Source of the DNA: Suilimivivens sp963618065
GTDB taxonomy: Bacteria > Bacillota > Clostridia > Lachnospirales > Lachnospiraceae
NCBI GenBank assembly: GCA_963618065.1
Contig: CAVERH010000032.1
Location: forward strand, 1-32,343
Direction: 5' to 3'
DNA: 32,343 nt
In this document: positions 24,489-30,655 of the stretch, one piece after another
How the letters are laid out: every line of letters begins with the position of its first letter
How positions within the stretch are numbered: the first letter of the stretch is position 1
The notes under the pieces: model-generated
The model's database searches: none
Told to the model about the DNA's origin: nothing
The model's input: only the letters and a program-made list of their open reading frames with translations
Program-made: the position numbers and the translations under genes

Positions 24489-25226
24489 TTACGGGATAAT
24501 GATAACCTGTCCTATTCTTAATGACTGATAATTTGCAATGGTATCTTTGTTTTCATCGTAAATGATTCTCCAAAGCCAGCCTTTACTATAAAACTTCTTA
24601 GAGATTTTCCATAGTGTATCTCCTTTTTGAACAACATAGGTTCTTACCGTACTATCAATACTATTTTCTGTCTGACCTTGATAAATCTTAATCTGCTGTC
24701 CTGCCCGAATTAAATTTGCATCTGCAATAACATCTCTGTTATCCTCATATAACTTCGTCCAAAGAACGCCATTTCCATAATACTCAGCTGCAATTTTCCA
24801 TAATGTATCTCCGGATTTAATAGTATAAATAAATGGCTCTTCTTCCTTCTGCTGTTCCTGCCCATTACCGGTCAATGCTGAAATTACTTTTTCAACAATG
24901 CCTGTATTCTGAGAACTATCCGTACTTGAACCATCCCCAGAACCTGTTGAATCATTATTTGAAGCTTCATTATTTGAAGCTTCACTATTTGTGCCATTTC
25001 CATTATTACTATTGTTCTGATCATTGTTTCCAGAATTTCCACTATCCGGTTTACTTCCATCAGTAACATAGAAGTTCTGTGCTGCTCTCATCAGAGTATC
25101 ATCTGATGTTCTGAATTCCACACCGAGTGTATGTCTTCCAGTGCTGTTAGAACTGGTTAATGTTTGGCTACTGATAGTAATTCTTGTACTGCCGGACACT
25201 GCTGTATATTCACTCGGATCCAACAA
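24489..25226 (-). pseudogene. 5'-truncated surface protein: Ig-like remnant plus two LysM domains
   Basis: The open frame encodes the end of an Ig-like domain (LDPSEYTAVSGSTRITI to AQNFYVTDG, about 1-57), a long Asn/Ser-rich linker (58-105) and two LysM peptidoglycan-binding domains (about 132-182 and 195-245, each with GDTLWKI). LysM domains bind N-acetylglucosamine in cell-wall glycan. The frame opens only at TTG codons right after a stop, with no signal peptide or ribosome site, so the protein has lost its front end. Directly upstream, the start of an unrelated gene runs into it out of frame, as an internal deletion would leave. The linker holds a 15-bp exact duplication. Whether any product is still made is doubtful. 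Confidence 0.75.
24954..24983. repeat. 15-bp tandem duplication in the LysM-protein linker
   Basis: The unit ATTATTTGAAGCTTC occurs twice in direct tandem (24954-24968 and 24969-24983). It encodes a repeated EASNN-type linker motif and looks like slippage in a low-complexity region. Confidence 0.8.
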
Positions 25227-25303
25227 TACTCACTGTCAAAAAAAGCAGTCAGTCTTTGAGCATACTCCACATCCTGTGTACAGTATAATGCTTTAATCCA
25301 CAT
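25157..25303 (-). pseudogene. Front fragment of an unrecognised gene fused out of frame to the LysM remnant
   Basis: The reading MWIKALYCTQDVEYAQRLTA, then FFDSEY, resembles the first strand and helix of a receiver-like or CpaE-like alpha/beta domain. After about 27 residues it enters the LysM gene region in the wrong frame and stops at 25157. The ATG at 25303 has a good GGGGGA ribosome site and lies 78 nt downstream of a consensus promoter, so a 48-residue product could still be made. The family resemblance is weak. The join near 25230 (around TTGGATCC) looks like a deletion junction. Confidence 0.5.
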
Positions 25304-25367
25304 ATTTCCCCCGTCACTTTCTTCGTACTGCTTATCTTCTGGAAAATTCCCAATTACTTTATTCAAA

Positions 25368-25384
25368 TACAGTACTAACCTGTA
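25368..25384. promoter_or_regulatory. Candidate XRE operator O2 (TACA-N9-TGTA)
   Basis: The 17-bp imperfect palindrome TACAGTACTAACCTGTA has perfect 5-bp outer arms. It lies immediately downstream of the -10 box of the minus-strand island promoter, over the expected transcription start. It matches O1 at 11 of 17 positions and shares its TACA-N9-TGTA ends. Confidence 0.55.
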
Positions 25385-25387
25385 TAA

Positions 25388-25416
25388 AATATAGCATAGT
25401 CCTCTATCTTTTACAA
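25388..25416 (-). promoter_or_regulatory. Consensus promoter reading into the accessory island
   Basis: On the minus strand, -35 TTGTAA (25411-25416) and -10 TATATT (25388-25393) are separated by exactly 17 nt. Transcription would start near 25381 and run through the truncated gene, the LysM remnant, HNH, HTH and toxin-antitoxin genes toward pyrE. Palindromes O1 and O2 flank and overlap it. Confidence 0.65.
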
Positions 25417-25428
25417 GTACAACTTGTA
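25412..25428. promoter_or_regulatory. Candidate XRE operator O1 (TACA-N9-TGTA)
   Basis: The sequence TACAAGTACAACTTGTA is a perfect palindrome with 7-bp arms and a 3-nt centre. It covers the -35 box of the minus-strand promoter and lies 109 nt upstream of the divergent XRE gene, a typical operator position. Its centre is 44 bp from that of O2. Confidence 0.65.
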
Positions 25429-25536
25429 TTCTTTAATTAAGGATATAGTAACGTAATTGATTTAGAATAATGGTTACAGAATATAAACGACTCATACTCA
25501 AAGCAGTTCTCTGCTTATACTGGATCAAGGAAGAAA

Positions 25537-25857
25537 ATGCCAAATCGAATTAAAGACTTAAGAGAAGAAGCTCATATGACACAGGTTCGTTTATCTATTG
25601 AACTTGAAGTTTCCCAGGAAACTGTGAGTGCCTACGAAAGTGAAAAACATTACCCAAGTGTTGCGACCCTATTAAAACTTTCTGAAATTTTTCATGCAAG
25701 CTGTGATTACATTTTGGGACTTTCCAATGTCAGATGGCCTTATCAGTCTGCGTCCCTCACTCCTGTAGAAGAAAAGCTGCTTGCAGACTGGAATGCTCTA
25801 AGCGATCAGAAAAAGGCACTTTTATCAGCCTATTTAGACGGTCTTTCAGCTTCATAA
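25537..25857 (+). CDS. XRE-family repressor (only clear plus-strand gene)
   Basis: The 106-residue protein has an N-terminal Cro/C1-type helix-turn-helix (about 5-60). The motif TQVRLSIELEVSQETVSAYESEK is followed by the family's usual PSVATLLKLSEIFHASCDYILGLS. A short C-terminal helical part (about 70-106) probably dimerises. An AAGGAAG site precedes the ATG. It is divergent from the island genes, with about 110 nt to a perfect palindrome overlapping the minus-strand promoter. It is therefore the likely repressor of that promoter, and perhaps of its own. It ends at a strong hairpin facing pyrF. Confidence 0.88.
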   Translation: MPNRIKDLREEAHMTQVRLSIELEVSQETVSAYESEKHYPSVATLLKLSEIFHASCDYILGLSNVRWPYQSASLTPVEEKLLADWNALSDQKKALLSAYLDGLSAS

Positions 25858-25871
25858 AATCCGGAATCACA

Positions 25872-25912
25872 AAAAGACACATCCTTCTTTCAATAAAATG
25901 GATGTGTCTTTT
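25872..25912. terminator. Bidirectional terminator between XRE and pyrF
   Basis: A 13-bp perfect stem AAAAGACACATCC/GGATGTGTCTTTT has a 15-nt loop. It is followed by GTTTGTGG on the plus strand, and by TGTGATTCC after five U on the minus strand. It sits between the convergent XRE (+) and pyrF (-) genes and can stop both. pyrF transcription would therefore not continue into the island and pyrE. Confidence 0.8.
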
Positions 25913-25970
25913 GTTTGTGGCTCATATTAAGCTTATTTCTTTTTTCACTTCATTGAAAAGCAGCTGACAC

Positions 25971-26906
25971 TTAGCGATTTTCCAGCGCCTGTTCAATATC
26001 TTCCCTCATATCAAGCACGGCTGCACGGGAAGCATCTGCAAAGTTCTCTGCACCAAAGCGTGCATATTTTTCCTGCTGGTAAGCGGCAATGATACCACGG
26101 GAGGAATTGACAATCGCACCAAGTCCATCTTCGTTAAAGAAATGAACAAGGTCAGCGCCCTTGCCGCCCTGTGCACCGTAACCGGGTACCAGAATATAGC
26201 TCTTCGGCATGATTTTACGAAGTGCTTTCCCCATCTCCGGATAAGTGGCACCAACCACGGCTCCGACATAGCTGTAGGTATCGCCCATATGGGTTTCTCC
26301 CCATTTTGCCACCTGTTCCCCTACCACTTCATAGAGCGGACGGTTTCCGGCGTCTGCAATCTGACGATCCTGAAATTCTCCACTGCTTGGATTGGAGGTC
26401 TTCACCAGTACGAAAATCCCCTTCTTCTCTTCCTTGCAGACCTTGATAAACGGATTGACGCCATCGGATCCAAGATAAGGGTTCACGGTTACGAAATCTT
26501 CGTCAAATCCATAATAGGCCTTGCTTCCAACCTGCACCCTGCCAAGATGTCCAACGGCATAGGCTTCTGAGGTGGAACCGATGTCCCCACGCTTGATATC
26601 GCCAATAACAATGAGTCCCTTTTCCTTACAGTACTGTACCGTTTTATAGAATGCTGAAAGTCCGGGAAGTCCGAACTGTTCATACATGGCAATCTGCGGT
26701 TTCACTGCCGGAACAAGGTCATAGATCGCATCCACAATCGCTTTATTATACTGCCAGATTGCTTCTGCTGCTCCTTCCAGTGTCTCTCCGAATTCTGCAA
26801 ATGCCTTTTCCTTAATATGCTCAGGAATGAATTTCATCATCGGATCTAAGCCAACCACAATCGGTGCTCCGGTCTTTTTAATCTGTGCCACCAGCTTGTT
26901 AATCAT
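25971..26906 (-). CDS. pyrF: Orotidine 5'-phosphate decarboxylase (PyrF, long type)
   Basis: PyrF decarboxylates OMP to UMP, the last step of pyrimidine synthesis. The 311-residue protein belongs to the longer OMP decarboxylase subfamily. The catalytic Asp-Lys-Asp motif is intact: D103, K105, D108 in IGDIKRGDIGSTSEAYA. Phosphate-binding residues lie near PGYGAQGG and NSSRGI. The ATG at 26906 (MINKLVAQIKK) has AAAGGAG 9 nt upstream; an ATG 7 codons earlier precedes that site and is rejected. The gene lies between the nrdD terminator and a bidirectional terminator, so it probably has its own promoter, though I see no strong one. No PyrR-binding leader is visible. Confidence 0.96.
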   Translation of the reverse strand: MINKLVAQIKKTGAPIVVGLDPMMKFIPEHIKEKAFAEFGETLEGAAEAIWQYNKAIVDAIYDLVPAVKPQIAMYEQFGLPGLSAFYKTVQYCKEKGLIVIGDIKRGDIGSTSEAYAVGHLGRVQVGSKAYYGFDEDFVTVNPYLGSDGVNPFIKVCKEEKKGIFVLVKTSNPSSGEFQDRQIADAGNRPLYEVVGEQVAKWGETHMGDTYSYVGAVVGATYPEMGKALRKIMPKSYILVPGYGAQGGKGADLVHFFNEDGLGAIVNSSRGIIAAYQQEKYARFGAENFADASRAAVLDMREDIEQALENR

Positions 26907-26939
26907 CGCTTCTTTCTCCTTTATCATATTGTCTCAAGA

Positions 26940-26969
26940 AAAATGCCGACGTTTTGTAGTCGGCATTTT
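26940..26969 (-). terminator. Intrinsic terminator after nrdD
   Basis: An 11-bp perfect stem AAAATGCCGAC/GTCGGCATTTT with an 8-nt loop is followed on the minus strand by TTCTTGAG, so the U-run reads TTTTTCTTG. It lies about 48 nt after the nrdD stop and about 34 nt before the pyrF start. Confidence 0.88.
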
Positions 26970-27016
26970 CAATTTCCTTTAAAATAATCCACTGGTTCTT
27001 TTGTCCTTATAATGAT

Positions 27017-29410
27017 CTAAACAAGGACTTCCTTACAGCTATCCGCAAACTGTTTGATTCTGGATGCATTTACATATTTCTTAACCTGATCTCCACGTAC
27101 TACAACGAGGGTTGGTGCCTGCATGACACCATATTTAGCTGCCAGCTCCATATTTTCTTCGGCATCAATCAGAAGATAGTTGATCCCTTTCAAGTATTCC
27201 TTTGCCAGCTTACAGTTCGGACAGGTTTTCGTAGTAAATAAATAGATGATGCTTTCCGGCTCTTCCACAGTTACAGATGCCTTGGGCTTATCATAATCGG
27301 ATAAGGTTACCATCGTTACAATCGGCTTCTTTAACGTAGAATGTGCCACATCGTATTCCTTACGGTTCGCATATTCCTGAAGCTTACCATCGTTCCAGTT
27401 CTGTACCGGACGATAATACCCGGTAATACGGCTGTATACTTCCGTCACCTTACCGCAGTGAGGACAGATCTTCTGCTCTCCTGCCAGATAACCGTGTTCC
27501 TTACAAATGGAATAAGTTGGTGACAAGGTATAATAAGGAAGCTTGTAATTCTCTGCAATCGTACGGATGAGGTCTGCTGCTGCCTTCCAGTCCGGAAGCT
27601 TTTCTCCAAGGAATGCATGGAATACCGTTCCGGAAGTATAAAGTGTCTGCAATTCATCCTGAATATCCAGTGCGTCAAATATATCGGTTGTATAATCGAC
27701 CGGCAGATGGGAAGAATTCGTATAATACGGGGTATCTCCCGGCTTTCCTGCGGTCTTGATGGCAGGCCATCTCTTACGGTCATGCTTTGCAAGACGATAG
27801 GTGGTGCTTTCTGCCGGAGTTGCCTCCAGGTTATACAGATCTCCGTACTGCTCCTGATAATCGGAGAGACGGTTTCTCATATGATTTAAAACTTCCTTCG
27901 TAAATTCCTGTGTCCGCTTATCGGTCATGTCCGCACGAAGCCAGTTGGCATTTAAACCAACCTCATTCATACCGATCAGGCCAATCGTGGAAAAGTGATT
28001 CTCGAAGGTTCCCAGATATCGTTTCGTATATGGATACAGTCCTTCATTCAAAAGCTTCGTGATGACTTCTCTCTTGATCTTTAAAGATCTTGCCGCAATA
28101 TCCATCATCTTATTGAGACGCTTGTAAAAATCGTCCTTCGTTGCGGAAAGATAAGCGATTCGCGGCATATTAATGGTTACCACACCGACAGAGCCTGTAC
28201 TTTCACCGGATCCGAAGAAGCCGCCGGTCTTCTTACGAAGCTCTCTTAAATCCAGACGCAGTCTGCAGCACATGGAACGTACATCACTTGGCTCCATGTC
28301 GGAATTAATATAATTGGAAAAATACGGTGTGCCGTATTTGGATGTCATTTCAAATAATAACCGGTTGTTCTCGGTATCGGACCAGTCAAAATCCCTGGTA
28401 ATGGAATAGGTGGGAATCGGATACTGGAAGCCTCTGCCATTGGCATCTCCTTCAATCATTGTCTCGATAAAGGCCTTGTTAATCATATCCATTTCCTTCT
28501 TGCAGTCCTTGTAGCAGAAGTCCATCTCCTTACCGCCAACAATTGCGGGCAGCTCTGCAAGATCGGACGGAACCGTCCAGTCCAGCGTAATGTTACTGAA
28601 CGGAGCCTGCGTTCCCCAGCGGCTCGGTGTATTTACACCATAAATAAATGCTTCAATACACTTCTTTACTTCTTTATAGGAAAGATTGTCTACCTTGACA
28701 AACGGAGCAAGATAGGTGTCAAAGGAAGAAAATGCCTGTGCTCCGGCCCATTCATTCTGCATAATTCCAAGGAAATTTACCATCTGGTTGCAGAGCACGG
28801 AAAGGTGCGCTGCGGGTGCGGAAGTAATCTTTCCTGTAATACCGCCCAAGCCTTCTGTAATGAGCTGTTTTAAGGACCAGCCGGCACAATATCCGGTAAG
28901 CATGGACAGGTCATGAATGTGAATGTCCGCATTACGATGTGCATCCGCAATCTCCTGATCATAAATTTCAGACAGCCAGTAATTCGCTGTAACAGCTCCG
29001 GAATTGCTTAAAATCAGTCCTCCTACGGAATAGGTCACTGTTGAGTTTTCCTTCACACGCCAGTCTTCAATCTTCACATAACTATTTACTACATCTTTGT
29101 AATCCAGAATGGTCGAAGTCATGGTACGCATCTTTTCACGCTGTTTCCGGTAAAGAATGAATGCCTTGGCGGCCTCTGCATAGCCTGCCTGCTCCAAAAC
29201 CTTCTCCACGCTGTCCTGTATATCCTCAACATGGATACCGTCATCCTTCACCTTGCCCTGAAAATCTGCGGTAACACGAAGTGCAAGAAGATCTACCACA
29301 TCATTATTATACTGCACATCAGTAGCATTAAATGCCTTCATGATGGCATCACTGATCTTTGTCAATGTGAAATCTGTAACTTCGCCTTCTCTTTTGATTA
29401 CCTGAAACAC
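27017..29410 (-). CDS. nrdD: Anaerobic ribonucleoside-triphosphate reductase with fused C-terminal redoxin domain
   Basis: NrdD makes deoxyribonucleotides from ribonucleotides without oxygen, using a glycyl radical. The 797-residue protein has an ATP-cone regulatory domain (about 2-95), active-site cysteines in LTGYCAGW and RSMCCRLRL, a zinc-binding Cys/His cluster (ICKEHGY to CPHCG) and the glycyl radical site G664 in RITGYYRPVQNWNDG. Most NrdD proteins end near here. This one continues with a thioredoxin/glutaredoxin-fold domain (about 712-797) containing C730-P-N-C733 and a probable cis-Pro at 766 (MQAPTLVV), perhaps a built-in reductant. The start is GTG with GGGGG 7 nt upstream. No activase gene (nrdG) is adjacent. 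Two NrdR boxes upstream indicate nucleotide-dependent repression. Confidence 0.93.
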   Translation of the reverse strand: MFQVIKREGEVTDFTLTKISDAIMKAFNATDVQYNNDVVDLLALRVTADFQGKVKDDGIHVEDIQDSVEKVLEQAGYAEAAKAFILYRKQREKMRTMTSTILDYKDVVNSYVKIEDWRVKENSTVTYSVGGLILSNSGAVTANYWLSEIYDQEIADAHRNADIHIHDLSMLTGYCAGWSLKQLITEGLGGITGKITSAPAAHLSVLCNQMVNFLGIMQNEWAGAQAFSSFDTYLAPFVKVDNLSYKEVKKCIEAFIYGVNTPSRWGTQAPFSNITLDWTVPSDLAELPAIVGGKEMDFCYKDCKKEMDMINKAFIETMIEGDANGRGFQYPIPTYSITRDFDWSDTENNRLLFEMTSKYGTPYFSNYINSDMEPSDVRSMCCRLRLDLRELRKKTGGFFGSGESTGSVGVVTINMPRIAYLSATKDDFYKRLNKMMDIAARSLKIKREVITKLLNEGLYPYTKRYLGTFENHFSTIGLIGMNEVGLNANWLRADMTDKRTQEFTKEVLNHMRNRLSDYQEQYGDLYNLEATPAESTTYRLAKHDRKRWPAIKTAGKPGDTPYYTNSSHLPVDYTTDIFDALDIQDELQTLYTSGTVFHAFLGEKLPDWKAAADLIRTIAENYKLPYYTLSPTYSICKEHGYLAGEQKICPHCGKVTEVYSRITGYYRPVQNWNDGKLQEYANRKEYDVAHSTLKKPIVTMVTLSDYDKPKASVTVEEPESIIYLFTTKTCPNCKLAKEYLKGINYLLIDAEENMELAAKYGVMQAPTLVVVRGDQVKKYVNASRIKQFADSCKEVLV

Positions 29411-29436
29411 TGTAAGTCCCCCTTTTTTTAAAAAAC

Positions 29437-29460
29437 ATGAGGCTCATCATCAAGCCTCAT
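29437..29460 (-). terminator. Terminator-like hairpin in the nrdD leader
   Basis: An 8-bp perfect stem ATGAGGCT/AGCCTCAT with an 8-nt loop is followed on the minus strand by GTTTTTT and then seven A. It lies between the nrdD promoter and its GTG start. It may be an attenuator of nrdD or the terminator of the upstream TPR gene, which has no better one. Confidence 0.6.
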
Positions 29461-29468
29461 TGATTTAA

Positions 29469-29497
29469 AGTTTAACATTGCCCTAAAGGAAAGTCAA
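29469..29497 (-). promoter_or_regulatory. Promoter of nrdD
   Basis: On the minus strand, -35 TTGACT (29492-29497) and -10 TAAACT (29469-29474) have a 17-nt spacer. A second possible -10, TATAAT (29554-29559), lies upstream of the NrdR boxes, but it has no clear -35. Confidence 0.5.
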
Positions 29498-29504
29498 TAT
29501 AAAA

Positions 29505-29520
29505 GCACAAGATATTGTGT
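29505..29520. promoter_or_regulatory. NrdR box 1
   Basis: The 16-mer GCACAAGATATTGTGT fits the NrdR-box consensus ACACWATATWTWGTGT closely on either strand. It is just upstream of the nrdD -35. NrdR is the zinc-finger/ATP-cone repressor of ribonucleotide reductase genes. Confidence 0.85.
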
Positions 29521-29536
29521 TTACATAACAACATAA

Positions 29537-29552
29537 ACATAAATCTTGTGCT
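29537..29552. promoter_or_regulatory. NrdR box 2
   Basis: The 16-mer ACATAAATCTTGTGCT is a weaker NrdR box. Its centre is 32 bp from that of box 1, about three helical turns, which is the spacing typical of paired NrdR boxes. The pairing strengthens both calls. Confidence 0.8.
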
Positions 29553-29608
29553 GATTATACAATAATATTTTTTATTTTTATCTAATCTGACCATTGACTA
29601 TCCGGTCA

Positions 29609-30655
29609 CTATCGTGTTTTGAGGAAAAGATATTCTCTCTGTGCCGTTTCATCATCCGGGTAAGATTTCAGGTAGCTTTCCATTAAAACAGATGCCTTTT
29701 TATATTCATGGAGATGCTCATAGGCAATGATTTCATTCATTTTAAGGGTCTGCATCATTCCGTTATTCTCTATCTGCATCGCTGTCTGGAAGGCCTGCAG
29801 TGCCCCTTCATTGTCCTCCATGTTAAGTTTACATAATCCAAGCTGGTTCCAGACCTGTGCCGCATCGGGATTATTTTCGAGATACGTGTTATAGACGCTG
29901 ATGGCATAGTTATTGTCCCCCAGTGTTTCATAGGTCTTTCCAAGGAATAAAACAGCCTCGTATCCCTTCTCGTCCCGTGCCTTTTCCAGATAAGTACGGG
30001 CATTTTCATAGTCCTCGAGATAGTAACTGATTCTGCCCTTTTCGTAATTGGTCATCTTCTTCGTGTCATTCTCCATGGCGGTCTGAAGATAGGCTGTTCC
30101 GATCTCCTTATAACCATGCTCATTCAGAATGCAGTAAATATCAATGATCCGGTCATAATCCGAAGGATCGGCTGCTATCGCCGCATCAAAGCTCTGCTGT
30201 GCTTCTTCGATCTCATCTTTCTCTGTATATGCTGCGCCACGGAAATAAAGCGCATCCTTCTCGTCCTTCTTCATGGCGATGATCGCATCATATACCGCTA
30301 TGGCATCATCATAGTCTCCCTGTTTATAATAAGCCGTTGCCAGATAGTAGTTGATGTCATAGTCCATATTCTCAATCAGTCCATTGCTGTGATTAAGAGA
30401 GGCAAGAAATGCTTCCACTGCTTCCGGGTACATGGTCTTCCCTAAATAGGCAATTCCCTCTCCCCGATACAGAAGCCGTTCATTCTCACCTGCTTCCTTT
30501 GCTGCTTCAAAGCAGGTAAGTGCCGTATCATAATCCAATGACTTGATGGCTTCCATTCCTGCCGTTATATTTTCAGTTTTTGCCGCTCCGCAGCCGGTAA
30601 GTGCCAAAAGCAGTATCGAGGCTGCCAGTAACGGATACATTCGTTTCTTTAACAT
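29609..30655 (-). CDS. TPR-repeat lipoprotein
   Basis: The 348-residue protein has a lipoprotein signal peptide with lipobox LTGC (acylated Cys at residue 22), so it should be anchored on the outer face of the membrane. The rest is a run of about eight tetratricopeptide repeats with typical patterns such as YYLATAYYKQGDYDDAIAVY, ALYFRGAAYTEKDEIEEAQQ and VWNQLGLCKLNMEDNEGALQ. TPR proteins act as docking platforms; the partner is unknown. The ATG overlaps the end of the methyltransferase gene by 7 nt (ATGTTAA), so the two are translationally coupled even though one product works in the cytoplasm and the other outside. No clear terminator follows before the nrdD control region. Confidence 0.9.
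   Translation of the reverse strand: MLKKRMYPLLAASILLLALTGCGAAKTENITAGMEAIKSLDYDTALTCFEAAKEAGENERLLYRGEGIAYLGKTMYPEAVEAFLASLNHSNGLIENMDYDINYYLATAYYKQGDYDDAIAVYDAIIAMKKDEKDALYFRGAAYTEKDEIEEAQQSFDAAIAADPSDYDRIIDIYCILNEHGYKEIGTAYLQTAMENDTKKMTNYEKGRISYYLEDYENARTYLEKARDEKGYEAVLFLGKTYETLGDNNYAISVYNTYLENNPDAAQVWNQLGLCKLNMEDNEGALQAFQTAMQIENNGMMQTLKMNEIIAYEHLHEYKKASVLMESYLKSYPDDETAQREYLFLKTR

Noticed and set aside
24940..25000. Tandem repeats in the LysM gene as a CRISPR or regulatory array
   Set aside because: There are just two copies of a 15-bp unit, in frame within an Asn/Ser linker, consistent with replication slippage.
25304..25366. Upstream TTG extension of the MWIKALYC fragment
   Set aside because: The TTG lacks a ribosome site, whereas the ATG at 25303 has GGGGGA at proper spacing.
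22827..25959. Shared 10-mer TTCATTGAAA near both ends of the island (22827-22836 and 25950-25959) as attachment sites
   Set aside because: Ten AT-rich bases can match by chance, and the left copy lies inside the island rather than at its edge next to pyrE.
26907..27016. PyrR-type attenuator upstream of pyrF
   Set aside because: The only hairpin is the nrdD terminator. No PyrR-binding loop or alternative pairing is visible.
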